Source: Paenibacillus yonginensis
GTDB taxonomy: Bacteria; Bacillota; Bacilli; Paenibacillales; Paenibacillaceae
DNA: 64,000 nt
Direction of reading: 5' to 3'
Assembly: GCF_001685395.1 (NCBI RefSeq)
Contig: NZ_CP014167.1
Location: forward strand, 558,001-622,000
Below the pieces are notes generated by a model. The model saw only the letters and a list, made by a program, of their open reading frames with translations, made no database searches and had not been told where the DNA came from. The position numbers and the translations under genes are program-made. Positions 26,358-35,373 of this stretch are shown here, in pieces. How positions within the stretch are numbered: the stretch's first letter is position 1; every line of letters starts with the position of its first letter.

Positions 26358-28262
26358 ATGAACGTTGAACTGCCAACTTTGGATAAAGCGCGGGAACTGC
26401 TGCAGAAATATTACGGTTATCCCGACTTCCGGGAAGGCCAAACCCAAATCGTTGAAAGCCTGCTGACCGGCAAAGACACGCTTGGCATTCTGCCGACCGG
26501 CGGCGGCAAGTCGATCTGTTACCAGATTCCGGCGCTGCTTGCGCCTGGATTGACGTTGGTCGTGTCTCCGCTGATCTCCCTGATGAAGGACCAGGTGGAC
26601 GCGCTTACGGCCATGGGCATTCCTGCTGCTTACATTAACAGTACCTTGTCGGGAAAAGAAGTTAACGATCGCATCCGCGCCGCGCGCCGCGGCGATCTGA
26701 AGCTGCTGTATGTTGCGCCGGAGCGGCTGGAGCTGGACTGGTTCCGCCAGGAAATGAGCGAGCTGCCGATTTCCTGCGTGGCCGTGGACGAAGCGCATTG
26801 CGTCTCCCAGTGGGGCCACGACTTTCGGACAAGCTACCTGGCGGTTTCGCCGTTTGTAGAGAGCCTGCCGGAGCGTCCGGTGGTGGCGGCTTTTACAGCG
26901 ACGGCGACGCCGGAGGTGACGGAGGATATGGTCCGCCTGCTGCGGCTGGATGATCCGTCTGTCTTCATTACCGGGCTAGGGCGCGACAATCTGGCTATGT
27001 CGGTGCTGCGCGGCGAAAATAAACGCGAGTTTATTCTTGAATATGCCCGCACCCATGAAGCGCAAGCCGGCATTATTTATGCTGCTACCCGAAAGGACGT
27101 GGACGACCTGCATGACCGGCTGCGTCAGGCCGGTATTGCCGCAGGACGTTATCATGCCGGGATGGGCGACGAGGAACGGGATGCGATGCAGGAAGCTTTC
27201 CTGTACGACGACATTCGGGTGATGGTTGCGACCAACGCCTTCGGAATGGGCATCGACAAATCCAATGTCCGTTATGTCATTCATTACAACATGCCTAAGA
27301 ACATGGAGGCTTATGTTCAGGAAGCCGGACGTGCGGGCCGGGACGGCGAGCCAAGCGAATGTATTTTGCTGTTCAGCGCGCAGGATATTGTGACCCAGAA
27401 ATTCCTGATCGAGCAGAACCCGCAGGACGATCTGCGCAAGAAAGGCGATTACCGCAAGCTGCAGCAGATGATCGAATACTGCTATACAAACAAATGCCTG
27501 CGCTGGGCGATGCTCGATTATTTTGGAGAGAAACATGACCATAAACCTTGCGGCAACTGCAGCTCCTGCCTCGATGACCGCGAGCTGGTGGATATGACGC
27601 GCGACGCGCAGATTATTTTCTCCTGCATCCACCGGATGCGGGAGCGGTTTGGGGTGTCGATGGTGGCGTCGGTACTGAAGGGCTCGCAGAACAGGAAAGT
27701 GCTGCAATACGGCTTTGACAAGCTGCCAACCTATGCCATGATGCCGCGCCGTACCGAGAAGGAAATCTCCGAGCTGATCAACGAGTTTGTCGCCGAAGGT
27801 TATCTGATGCTGACGGAAGGGCAATATCCGGTGGTGCGGCTGACCGCCAAAGCTGCGGAGGTGCTGAAAGGCCAGCGCGAGGTGATGCAGCGAGCGCCGC
27901 GTCCCGTGCAGGAGAGCGCTGCCGGCAGACGGCGCAGCAACCGGTACGACCTCAGTCCGTCGGCAGTCAATGAGACGGTGTTCGAGCAGCTGCGCCTGAT
28001 TCGGCGCGACTTGGCCCAGAAGGAGCATGTGCCTTCCTACATTATTTTCAACGATGCCACCCTGCGTGAAATGAGCGTGATCCAGCCCCAAACCGAGCAG
28101 GAGATGCTGCGGATCAAAGGGGTTGGGGAGCTCAAGTTCGGCAAATACGGCAAGCCGTTCCTGGATTTTTTCAAAAATGGGGGGTTAGGGGCCGTGCCGG
28201 ATGACGATGCTCCTGATGAGATGGACTATCACGGAACGGATCAAGACGGATTCGATTTCTAA
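26358..28262 (+). CDS. recQ: ATP-dependent DNA helicase RecQ
   Basis: A 3'-5' DNA helicase of 634 residues acting in recombination and fork repair. Walker A is PTGGGKS (Lys51), the DEAH box is at 144-147, and the RecQ-specific SQWGHDFR follows it. The arginine-finger region reads QEAGRAGRDG. The zinc site is CYTNKC with CGNCSSC, then a winged helix and a C-terminal HRDC domain near residues 540-600. AGGAG lies 12 bases before the ATG. It is divergent from rlmD and followed 36 bases later by a radical SAM gene, probably co-transcribed. Confidence 0.96.
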   Translation: MNVELPTLDKARELLQKYYGYPDFREGQTQIVESLLTGKDTLGILPTGGGKSICYQIPALLAPGLTLVVSPLISLMKDQVDALTAMGIPAAYINSTLSGKEVNDRIRAARRGDLKLLYVAPERLELDWFRQEMSELPISCVAVDEAHCVSQWGHDFRTSYLAVSPFVESLPERPVVAAFTATATPEVTEDMVRLLRLDDPSVFITGLGRDNLAMSVLRGENKREFILEYARTHEAQAGIIYAATRKDVDDLHDRLRQAGIAAGRYHAGMGDEERDAMQEAFLYDDIRVMVATNAFGMGIDKSNVRYVIHYNMPKNMEAYVQEAGRAGRDGEPSECILLFSAQDIVTQKFLIEQNPQDDLRKKGDYRKLQQMIEYCYTNKCLRWAMLDYFGEKHDHKPCGNCSSCLDDRELVDMTRDAQIIFSCIHRMRERFGVSMVASVLKGSQNRKVLQYGFDKLPTYAMMPRRTEKEISELINEFVAEGYLMLTEGQYPVVRLTAKAAEVLKGQREVMQRAPRPVQESAAGRRRSNRYDLSPSAVNETVFEQLRLIRRDLAQKEHVPSYIIFNDATLREMSVIQPQTEQEMLRIKGVGELKFGKYGKPFLDFFKNGGLGAVPDDDAPDEMDYHGTDQDGFDF

Positions 28263-28298
28263 AATGGATTGTTTACCCTTAAGAAGAGGTTGTGACCT

Positions 28299-30122
28299 AT
28301 GAAAGTTGTGTTATCCACGCTGAATGCTAAATATATTCATACGAATATGGCGATCCGGCTTCTGAAAGCTTACAGCCAGCACGAATTCGACATTGAACTG
28401 GCCGAATATACGATCAAAGACCCGGTGATGAACATCGTTTCGGATTTGTACCGCCGTCAGCCGGATGTGATCGGATTCTCCTGTTATATCTGGAATATCG
28501 AAGAAACGCTAAAGGTCGTTGAAATTTTGAAAAAGGTTATGCCGGAAACGGAAATCGTGCTCGGCGGGCCGGAGGTTTCTTACGATACCGATTATTGGAT
28601 GAAGAGAGTGCCGGCCATTGATTTTATTGTTATGGGCGAAGGTGAAGAGACGTTCCACCATCTGCTCCAGACCATTGCAGGGGACCGCAAATTTCATTTC
28701 GTCTACGGCCTTGCTTACCGCAAAGGCGATGAAGTCGTGTTGATGCCGGGCCGGCCGAAAGCGGATCTGAACAGTCTGCCCTCCCCGCACCGTTTCCCGG
28801 AGGACATTCCGGAGCTAGGCAAAAGAATTGTTTATTTCGAGACCAGCCGGGGCTGCCCATTCAACTGCCAGTTCTGCTTGTCCAGCATCGAGGTCGGTGT
28901 CCGGTATTATGATATCGAGCGGGTGAAGGCGGACATTTTGTACCTGATCGCGAACGGAGCCAAGGTCATCAAATTCCTGGACCGGACGTTTAACATCAAC
29001 CGCAGCTACGCCATGGAAATGTTCCAATTCCTGATCGAGAACCATCAGGGCTGCGTGTTCCAGTTTGAGATTACAGCGGACATCATGCGGCCAGAAGTGA
29101 TGGATTATTTGGCAGAGAATGCGCCTCCGGGGATTTTTCGTTTCGAGATCGGCGTCCAGTCCACCAACGACCCGACCAACGAGCTGGTCAAACGCAGACA
29201 AAATTTCACGAAGCTGTCGCGCACGGTCATGACGATTAAGAACAGCGGCCGCATCGACCAGCATCTCGATTTGATTGCGGGCCTGCCGCTCGAGGATTAC
29301 GACACGTTCCGCAAGACGTTTAACGACGTGTTTGCCATGGAGCCGGAGGAGCTGCAGCTCGGCTTCCTGAAAATGCTGCGGGGAACCGGGCTGCGTCACG
29401 ATGCGGACAAATACAATTATGTCTACATGGACAACGCTCCTTACGAAATTTTGAGCAGCGAATGGCTGCCTTTCTCCGATATTGTCCGCTTGAAACGCCT
29501 GGAGGATGTACTTGAAAAATACTGGAACGCCCACCGTATGGACCATACGCTGCGCTATTTGATGAAACACGAATTCGATTCGCCGTTCGACTTCTTCCAG
29601 GAGTTCGGGAATTACTGGGAGGAGCAGGGCTGGCAGCGGATCGGGCACCAGCTGGAGGATTTGTTCATCCGGCTGGATGCTTTCCTTAAAGTACGGGGTC
29701 TGCGGCATCCACAGATCGTAGCCGGTCTGATGAAAGCTGACTATCTGCTGAACCACAAGTACAAACCGCGTAAAATCTGGTGGGAAGACCGGATGCACAA
29801 AGAGGAACGGACGGCCCTGTACCACCGCTTGGCCGAGCTGTCCTTAGCCATTTCGGCGGACGGCGCGGCTGGTGCTTCTGGAGCGGGTGCTGATGACGGT
29901 CAACGTTCAGGCTGGCCGGGAAGTCTGCGCTTAACCGAACGGGAGCTGCTCAAATTGGGTGTCCTGGAGCGATTGCCGTTCTCCAGCGTGGAGGAAGCGG
30001 TCGAACGGGGGCCGGAAGCTGCCGGTCATGAATCCCTGTTAGTGGTGCTGTATCAGCAAAATGAAGATGAGAAGCCGGTTTATTTCTCAGTAGATGCAGG
30101 TCTGCTTGCAGCGCAATCCTAG
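28299..30122 (+). CDS. Radical SAM protein with N-terminal B12-binding-like domain (DUF4080 group)
   Basis: A 607-residue protein. The N-terminal 130 residues resemble a cobalamin-binding Rossmann domain (VIGFSCYIWN, EIVLGGPEVSY). The radical SAM cluster site is Cys186-x3-Cys190-x2-Cys193 in GCPFNCQFC, and the barrel continues to about residue 400. The C-terminal part matches the DUF4080 pattern seen with this domain pair. Residues 525-545 are an Ala/Gly-rich insert. The substrate is unknown; related enzymes include methyltransferases and methylthiotransferases. It is probably co-transcribed with recQ and ends at a strong terminator. Confidence 0.85.
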   Translation: MKVVLSTLNAKYIHTNMAIRLLKAYSQHEFDIELAEYTIKDPVMNIVSDLYRRQPDVIGFSCYIWNIEETLKVVEILKKVMPETEIVLGGPEVSYDTDYWMKRVPAIDFIVMGEGEETFHHLLQTIAGDRKFHFVYGLAYRKGDEVVLMPGRPKADLNSLPSPHRFPEDIPELGKRIVYFETSRGCPFNCQFCLSSIEVGVRYYDIERVKADILYLIANGAKVIKFLDRTFNINRSYAMEMFQFLIENHQGCVFQFEITADIMRPEVMDYLAENAPPGIFRFEIGVQSTNDPTNELVKRRQNFTKLSRTVMTIKNSGRIDQHLDLIAGLPLEDYDTFRKTFNDVFAMEPEELQLGFLKMLRGTGLRHDADKYNYVYMDNAPYEILSSEWLPFSDIVRLKRLEDVLEKYWNAHRMDHTLRYLMKHEFDSPFDFFQEFGNYWEEQGWQRIGHQLEDLFIRLDAFLKVRGLRHPQIVAGLMKADYLLNHKYKPRKIWWEDRMHKEERTALYHRLAELSLAISADGAAGASGAGADDGQRSGWPGSLRLTERELLKLGVLERLPFSSVEEAVERGPEAAGHESLLVVLYQQNEDEKPVYFSVDAGLLAAQS

Positions 30123-30160
30123 ATTGCAAGGGGACGTGCCGAAAAATAAGGCAAGGCATA

Positions 30161-30210
30161 AAGCCGCTGGAGCCGCAGCATAAGCTGCCGCCCCCAGCGG
30201 CTTTTTTTTT
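30161..30210 (+). terminator. Terminator after the radical SAM gene
   Basis: AAGCCGCTGG (30161-30170) pairs with CCAGCGGCTT (30194-30203), followed by a long T run. The IS110 remnant begins within or directly after the T run. Confidence 0.92.
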
Positions 30211-30422
30211 GCAGGTCTGGAGCAGATCCTGCACCCAACGCTCGAACAACTTGAAACCTTTGCGATGGTTGCCGAACTCGAGCGGAGCGCCTAGAGCAAT
30301 CGTTCGAAAGCTGACGGCGCGTGCCACATGAACTTCTTGAGCGATGTCTACACCTATGACTAAGTGATGAATGGTAAAGTTTTCAATGAGTCGAATTTGC
30401 TTGTCTTGCGCCTTAAACTTCC
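30205..30422 (-). mobile_element. IS110-family transposase, N-terminal fragment
   Basis: Minus-strand translation gives KFKAQDKQIRLIENFTIHH, then LVIGVDIAQEVHVARAVSF and FGNHRKGFKLFERW. This is the start of an IS110-family DEDD transposase, including the first catalytic Asp in GVDIA. The native ATG is missing at the right edge, where the sequence changes within a few bases into a vanA-like gene near 30420. The left edge stops in the terminator of the radical SAM gene. The rest of the transposase and the element ends are gone, so it cannot move by itself. Confidence 0.8.
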
Positions 30423-31059
30423 AGGGGTACCGACACCAGACTTTCTAATCCTGCATCACGGTGAACAGCCGGATTCCAGCAGCCTTTCTTATCCTGTGTT
30501 TGTGAAACCGGCGCGTTCCGGCTCGTCGTACGGCGTAACGAAAGTAAACGGCCCTGATGAATTGGACTCCGCCATTAAAACCGCAAAACAGTATGACAGC
30601 AAAATCTTAATTGAACAGGCTATTTCAGGAATTGAGGTTGGCTGTGCCGTGTTAGGAAATGACTCTGACTTGACAGCCGGTGAAGTAGACCAAATTACGT
30701 TATCTCACGGTTTCTTTCGTATTCATCAGGAGAGAGAGCCGGAGAAAGGCTCAGAAAACGCCATTTTTACCGTTCCGGCAGAAATTCCGGCAGAGAAACG
30801 CATGGAGCTGCAGGAAACGGCAAAAACGATTTATCAAGTGCTGGGCTGTAAGGGGTTAGCTCGCGTAGATTTATTCTTGCAAGAAAACGGGCGGATTGTC
30901 CTTAACGAAGTCAACACATTGCCCGGATTTACGTCATACAGCCGTTATCCCCGCATGATGGCTGCGGCGGGCATAACGCTTACCGAGTTGATTGACCGTT
31001 TGGTAGAGTTGGCCTTGGAGGGCTATGGGTATGGAAAAGGGATTTGGGTTTATCGATGA
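30420..31059 (+). pseudogene. Truncated VanA/VanB-type D-alanine--D-lactate ligase
   Basis: The C-terminal 60% (about 213 codons) of a glycopeptide-resistance ligase. Hallmarks are YPVFVKPARSGSSYGV, ILIEQAISG, the D-lactate-type FFRIHQE (His in place of the Tyr/Lys pair of D-Ala-D-Ala ligases), and LNEVNTLPGFTSYSRYPRM. The N-terminal ATP-grasp part is absent, replaced at about 30420 by an IS110 remnant, and no ribosome site serves the remaining frame. The frame overlaps the vanX start, as in van operons, but extends about ten codons past the usual end. It is inactive as it stands. Confidence 0.88.
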
Positions 31060-31641
31060 GGTCCTTTCCGGCGTTCGATGGGACGCTAAATATGCTACGT
31101 GGGATAGTTTTACTGGAAAGCCAGTTGACGGATATGAAGTCAACCGTATAGCGGGTACGATTGAACTGGCGGCAGCGTTGCGGGAAACCAAGAGGCAAGC
31201 CGCCGCTCTTGGATACGGCTTGCTTCTTTGAGATGGCTATCGCCCACAGCGTGCGGTGGACTGCTTTCTTCGATGGTCAGAACAGCCAGAAGATGGTCGT
31301 ACCAAAGAAAGATATTACCCCAATATAAACCGAAGAGATATGATTACAAAAGGATATGTAGCGTCAAAATCAAGCTATAGTCGAGGAAGTGCCATTGATC
31401 TCACGCTCTTTCAATTGGACACCGGCGAGCTTGTGCCTATGGGAACCGGCTTTGATTTTATGGACGAGCGTTCGAATCATACCTCAAAGAACGTATCCAT
31501 TATTGAAGCGCAAAACCGCTGTACATTGAAAACGATCATGGAAAACAGCGGATTTGAGCCATATCCCTACGAATGGTGCACTATGTGCTCAAAAACGAGC
31601 CATACCCTGATAGATATTTCGATTTTCTATTGGGGGATTGA
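31031..31641 (+). pseudogene. vanX: vanX-like D-Ala-D-Ala dipeptidase, multiply inactivated
   Basis: Homologue of VanX, which removes D-Ala-D-Ala in glycopeptide-resistant cells; colinear with it codon for codon. The start (MEKGFGFIDEV) follows GGAGGG. Three lesions are visible. Codon 67 is TGA where VanX has Trp (GYGLLL-stop-DGYRP). Codon 116 is Tyr where VanX has the zinc ligand His (SSYSRGSAID). One G is missing at codon 183, shifting the end; restoring it reads EWWHYVLKNEPYPDRYFDF then stop at 31641. Asp123 and Glu181 are kept. It is clearly dead, and follows the truncated ligase as in vanHAX. Confidence 0.9.
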
Positions 31642-31711
31642 GCTGCGGAGGACTTTATTCCTGCAATTCATTAGCTTTCCTTATTCCCTTGGCGGTAGCT
31701 TCAGACAATCA

Positions 31712-31737
31712 AAGTCGCATAAACTGCGGCTTTTTTT
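31712..31737 (+). terminator. Terminator after the van remnant
   Basis: AAGTCGC (31712-31718) pairs with GCGGCTT around seven bases, followed by a run of T. It probably ended the ancestral van transcript. Confidence 0.7.
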
Positions 31738-31805
31738 GTGTTTGATGCGGGGAAAATGGAGCATAGGCCGGAAAGAAAGTCAGCAGCGCGGGAGAACTTG
31801 CCTTT

Positions 31806-32885
31806 CTACGAAGGGGCAGCTGCTGACAGCCTGCCGGCCTGCCGGTCCAGCCACTGGAGCACATCGCGTATCACTTCTTCTTTGTTGAATTCATGGAACA
31901 GCTCATGCCGGGCTCCGGGATAAAGCTTCAAATCCACATGGCGAAGGCCAAGCCGGTTATAATCGGCTGCCAGCCGCTCCACGCCTTTGCCGTTGTGGCC
32001 GACCGGATCTTCGGCTCCAGAGAACAAAAATACCGGTTTGTCGACCGGGATTCTCGCCATGTGTTCTGGCCGGTGGATCTCCCGCAGCAAACGGAAGAAG
32101 TCGCAGAAGAAACCGGCGCTGCACAGCTCGCCGCAATAGGGATCGGCTACAAACCGGTCGACCTCAGCCGTGTCCCGGGACAGCCAGTCAAACGGAGTGC
32201 GGACCGGCTTGAACTGCCGATTGTAGGGACCAAAGACCAGGGCGTTCAGCAGCAGGCTTGGCTTGCGCTCTCCCTGAAGCCGGCATTGCATCGCGGCGAG
32301 CTTCTCGCCAAAGGAAAGAAACGGCTGTCTGCCGCAGCTGCCGGTCAGCAGAAATGCGTTATAACGTTCAGGGCCGGTATACATAACCTTTTGCACCAGA
32401 AAAGAACCCATGCTGTGGCCAAGCAGAAACACGGGCAGTCCGGGATGCCGTTTGCCGATTTCCTCGCGGAGCAGCAGGATGTCTTTGACCATGCCGTTAT
32501 GCCCATCTTTGCCGGCATACCCCAGTCCTTCGTATTGATCGGCCGTCCGTCCGTGACCGCGCAAATCTGCGGCATAAACAAGATAACCGTGCCGGACAAG
32601 CTCGGCAGCCGTTTCTTCGTAACGTCTGCCCGTTTCGGCCATGCCGTGAACGATTTGCACGATCCCTTTGATGGAAAGGGGAGGAGCGGGGGCAGCAGCC
32701 TGTGCCGGCAGACTGCCAGGCTCGGCGCTTCCGGCTTCGGTTGTGCCGTCTGGAGCTGCACCGGCATCAGGGCCGGAAGCAGCGGAAAAATGCTCAGAAT
32801 CTCCTGAATGTCCGGGTCCCCAATGATACACATAGACGGACTGCAAATCCTCGTTAATGAATGAGAAGGGCTGTTCAGTCACCAT
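31806..32885 (-). CDS. Alpha/beta hydrolase (monoacylglycerol lipase-like, S33 type)
   Basis: A serine hydrolase of about 359 residues. The nucleophile elbow is GHSMGS, the oxyanion segment is VHGMAETG, and DLRGHGRT matches lysophospholipase/monoacylglycerol lipases. The probable acid is the Asp in FSGAEDP and the base His is in YPGARHELFHE. An Ala/Gly/Pro-rich stretch at about residues 30-72 interrupts the first strands and looks like a disordered insert. The start at 32885 follows AAAGGA; an ATG nine bases earlier sits directly on that site. No signal peptide is seen, so it is probably cytoplasmic. The substrate is inferred only to be an ester. Confidence 0.87.
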   Translation of the reverse strand: MVTEQPFSFINEDLQSVYVYHWGPGHSGDSEHFSAASGPDAGAAPDGTTEAGSAEPGSLPAQAAAPAPPLSIKGIVQIVHGMAETGRRYEETAAELVRHGYLVYAADLRGHGRTADQYEGLGYAGKDGHNGMVKDILLLREEIGKRHPGLPVFLLGHSMGSFLVQKVMYTGPERYNAFLLTGSCGRQPFLSFGEKLAAMQCRLQGERKPSLLLNALVFGPYNRQFKPVRTPFDWLSRDTAEVDRFVADPYCGELCSAGFFCDFFRLLREIHRPEHMARIPVDKPVFLFSGAEDPVGHNGKGVERLAADYNRLGLRHVDLKLYPGARHELFHEFNKEEVIRDVLQWLDRQAGRLSAAAPS

Positions 32886-32911
32886 GTCCGACATCCTTTC
32901 TTAGGTCCAGA

Positions 32912-33307
32912 TTATGGCTGGGCGGGCTGGAAGAACTCGATGCGTTCCCCGTCCGGACCGTTAAAGAAGAAATAACGGCTGCCGTTCGGGAGCTGGTTGA
33001 TCTGGCTGTCCAGGCCGGACAAACCCAGCTGGGCGATTCTTTCGTATTCCTGTTCGATCTGGCTGACCGTGAAGGCAATATGGTGGACGCGGCCTTCATT
33101 GGCCAGCTCTTCCGGAGCCTTTTTATAGACCAGTTCTACCTCGACATTCGTCTGATTAGGAAAGGACATGAAAGCCAGCCGTACCGGAGCTTCGACATCG
33201 CCAAGCGTTCCCGCCAGCTTCAGGCCGATCACCCGGCTGTAAAATTCGATTGAATCCTCAAGGGCCGAAACCCGAATTCCGACATGCTCGATTTTGTGTA
33301 CACTCAT
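32912..33307 (-). CDS. VOC-superfamily protein, methylmalonyl-CoA epimerase-like
   Basis: A 131-residue VOC protein with the pattern of metal-dependent epimerases/glyoxalases: KIEHVGIRVSALEDSIEFY at the start, VHHIAFTV in the middle and GPDGERIEFFQP at the end, giving the usual His/His/Glu metal set. AAAGGGGAG precedes the ATG. It lies 26 bases upstream of the hydrolase gene on the same strand, so the two may be co-transcribed. Reaction not determined. Confidence 0.85.
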   Translation of the reverse strand: MSVHKIEHVGIRVSALEDSIEFYSRVIGLKLAGTLGDVEAPVRLAFMSFPNQTNVEVELVYKKAPEELANEGRVHHIAFTVSQIEQEYERIAQLGLSGLDSQINQLPNGSRYFFFNGPDGERIEFFQPAQP

Positions 33308-33382
33308 TACTGACTCCCCTTTACGGATAATAGAAGGTTAACAACGGCAGAAATAATAATTTAAAAATAAACGCGACCTTCT

Positions 33383-33970
33383 TTATTTCTTCTCAATCGC
33401 GATCAAATAAGGCGCGGCCGCACGCTGCAGCTGCCGGTACATGATCGTCTGCCCGGCGGCAGACGGAAGTTCCCTGGCCCAAGCCTCGACGCGCTCGGCT
33501 TCGGCGGCGCCGCCGTCGTGGCCGGGGTAGACGACGGCGGTGATCAGGCCGCGCGGCCGCAGCAGCCCAAGCGAGGCGTCAAGCGCCTCGATCGTGCTGT
33601 CCGGCAGCGTAATGACCGCCTTGTCGGCGTCCTCGCTCGGCAGGTAGCCGAGGTTGAACATCACGGCCCCGACCCGGCCGTGATGCCGCGGGTCCAGCGC
33701 AGCCGCCATTTCGGCATGGCTGCGCTCCAGCAGAGAGACCGGCGCAAGCCTGGCGCCGGTCTCCCGCGCTTTGGCGAGCCGCTGGGCCGCCAAAGATAAC
33801 GCTTCGGCTTGGATATCGAAGCCGAAGACTTGTCCCTTGCGGCCGCAGGCTTCCGCAAGGAACAGGGTGTCCGCGCCGGTGCCGACGGTCGCGTCCACCG
33901 CGGTGTCGCCGGGCTGGAGCCGCTGCGACACCAGCTGGCGGGCAAAGCTGAGCACGGAGGGGAAACCCAT
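33383..33970 (-). CDS. mnmM: tRNA 5-aminomethyl-2-thiouridine methyltransferase MnmM (YtqB)
   Basis: A SAM-dependent class I methyltransferase of 195 residues. In B. subtilis this family (YtqB) converts nm5s2U to mnm5s2U at the tRNA wobble position. The SAM site is VDATVGTGADTLFLAE near residue 30 and the catalytic-side motif is MFNLGYLPS near residue 107. The ATG overlaps the stop of the upstream radical SAM gene as TGATG, indicating coupled translation; the longer in-frame reading upstream lies inside that gene and is not used. Length matches the family. Confidence 0.9.
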   Translation of the reverse strand: MGFPSVLSFARQLVSQRLQPGDTAVDATVGTGADTLFLAEACGRKGQVFGFDIQAEALSLAAQRLAKARETGARLAPVSLLERSHAEMAAALDPRHHGRVGAVMFNLGYLPSEDADKAVITLPDSTIEALDASLGLLRPRGLITAVVYPGHDGGAAEAERVEAWARELPSAAGQTIMYRQLQRAAAPYLIAIEKK

Positions 33971-34923
33971 CAGCGTCCCCTCCAGTATTTGCCCTGCCAG
34001 GAATCGCGGCTTCGCAGCTCCTTGTCGATGCCGTTCAGCACTTCCCATTTCTTCAGGCTCCACATCGGGCCGATCAGCAGATCGCGCGGCGCATCGCCGG
34101 TCAGCCGGTGCACGATCATTTCCGGCGGCAGGAACTCAAGCGTATCAACGATCAGCTTGATGTATTCGTCCTGCTCCAGGAAGCGGAGCAGGCCTGCTTC
34201 ATATTGCTTGACCATCGGCGTCTTCCGCATCAGATGGAGCAGATGGATTTTAATGCCCTGCACATCCATCTCCGCAACGGCCCGGCCCGTATCCAGCATC
34301 ATTTCATGCGTCTCCTGGGGGAGACCATAAATGATATGGGCGCAGACCCTGATGCCGCGTTTGCGCAGCTTCTCGACAGCCTCGAGATAACACCGCGTAT
34401 CGTGGGCCCGGTTGATGAGCTGGGAAGTGGACTCATGCACCGTCTGCAGTCCCATTTCCACCCAGAGATAAGTCCGTTCGTTCAGCTCGGCCAGATAATC
34501 GACGACATCGTCAGGCAGGCAGTCCGGCCGGGTAGCGATGGATAAGCCGACAACACCGGGCTGCTCCAGGATCACTTCATAATATTCGCGCAGCTCCTCA
34601 ACCGGAGCATACGTATTCGTGTAGGCCTGAAAATAGCCGATGTATTTGGCATTCGGCCATTTCTGATGCTGCCGGTCACGGATCGTATTGAACTGCGTCA
34701 CCAGGTCGTCGCGCCGCCGACCGGCGAAGTCGCCTGAGCCTCTTGCGCTGCAGAACGTGCAGCCGCCTGTCGCGATGGTGCCATCCCGGTTGGGACAGGT
34801 GAAGCCGGCGTCCAGCATGACCTTAAATACTTTTTCGCCAAACTGTTCTTTCATTTCGGTATTCCATGTATGAAATCTTTTATCGCTCCATAAAAGCGGA
34901 GAGGAGGAAGATAAAGTGCTCAT
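33970..34923 (-). CDS. mnmL: Radical SAM enzyme MnmL (YtqA), tRNA wobble-uridine modification
   Basis: A 317-residue radical SAM protein of the YtqA group, shown in B. subtilis and S. mutans to act before MnmM in converting cmnm5s2U to mnm5s2U in organisms lacking MnmC. The cluster cysteines follow the spaced Elp3-like pattern CPNRDGTIATGGCTFC. TRPDCLPD and WVEMGLQT are typical of the family. The start at 34923 (MSTLSSSS) follows AAAGGAG; the longer reading from 35004 has no site. It overlaps mnmM by one base and forms a two-gene operon with it. Confidence 0.9.
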   Translation of the reverse strand: MSTLSSSSPLLWSDKRFHTWNTEMKEQFGEKVFKVMLDAGFTCPNRDGTIATGGCTFCSARGSGDFAGRRRDDLVTQFNTIRDRQHQKWPNAKYIGYFQAYTNTYAPVEELREYYEVILEQPGVVGLSIATRPDCLPDDVVDYLAELNERTYLWVEMGLQTVHESTSQLINRAHDTRCYLEAVEKLRKRGIRVCAHIIYGLPQETHEMMLDTGRAVAEMDVQGIKIHLLHLMRKTPMVKQYEAGLLRFLEQDEYIKLIVDTLEFLPPEMIVHRLTGDAPRDLLIGPMWSLKKWEVLNGIDKELRSRDSWQGKYWRGR

Positions 34924-35373
34924 CCAGAAGGCTCCTTTATAGTTCAAAAAAATGAATTCTCCCTGTTTCGCTTTCCGGCATCGGGGGTAATAATGGGAGA
35001 ACAACTTTCATTGTATCAAAACTTGTGAAAAAAGGGGAATCAAGCTCCCCCGTACTTTCTTGCTTTGCCTCGTTAATTATGCTATTTTATATAAGCGTAT
35101 TAAAGAGGACGGCTGCAGAGGGAATGGAATTTCCCGCTCTGCATTGTAAATTTCGCATTTTGCTTCCCGGGCGGCTTGCACACCGTAACCGGGCGAAAAG
35201 CGGAACCTGACTTTGTTGGACCCCAATTCCAAATATAGAAAAAGGAATCCTTACAGCTGCTACCCAGCGGCTTTCAGGGTTCCTTTTTCATTAGATTAGC
35301 CTTTACTTTTCGTCCATTCTTGGGCAAAATATAGTGTCAGGTACTATTAAGAGGAACAAAGAGGAGATTAAAG
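34924..35373. other. Intergenic region between mnmL and trmB
   Basis: No gene is seen in 450 bases apart from short frames without ribosome sites. It must hold the divergent promoters; the only clear element is the hairpin at 35238-35290. Confidence 0.4.
35238..35290 (+). terminator. Orphan terminator-like hairpin before trmB
   Basis: GAAAAAGGAA pairs with TTCCTTTTTC, with inner GCTG/CAGC pairing and a T tract on the right. It lies 84 bases upstream of trmB without an obvious gene before it, so it may end a short untranslated leader RNA. Confidence 0.6.

Noticed and set aside
26976-28091. 371-codon minus-strand frame inside recQ
   Set aside because: Shadow frame; the plus strand carries all RecQ motifs.
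31031-31231. 67-codon frame as a separate small gene
   Set aside because: It is the first third of the vanX homologue cut by a TGA in place of the Trp codon.
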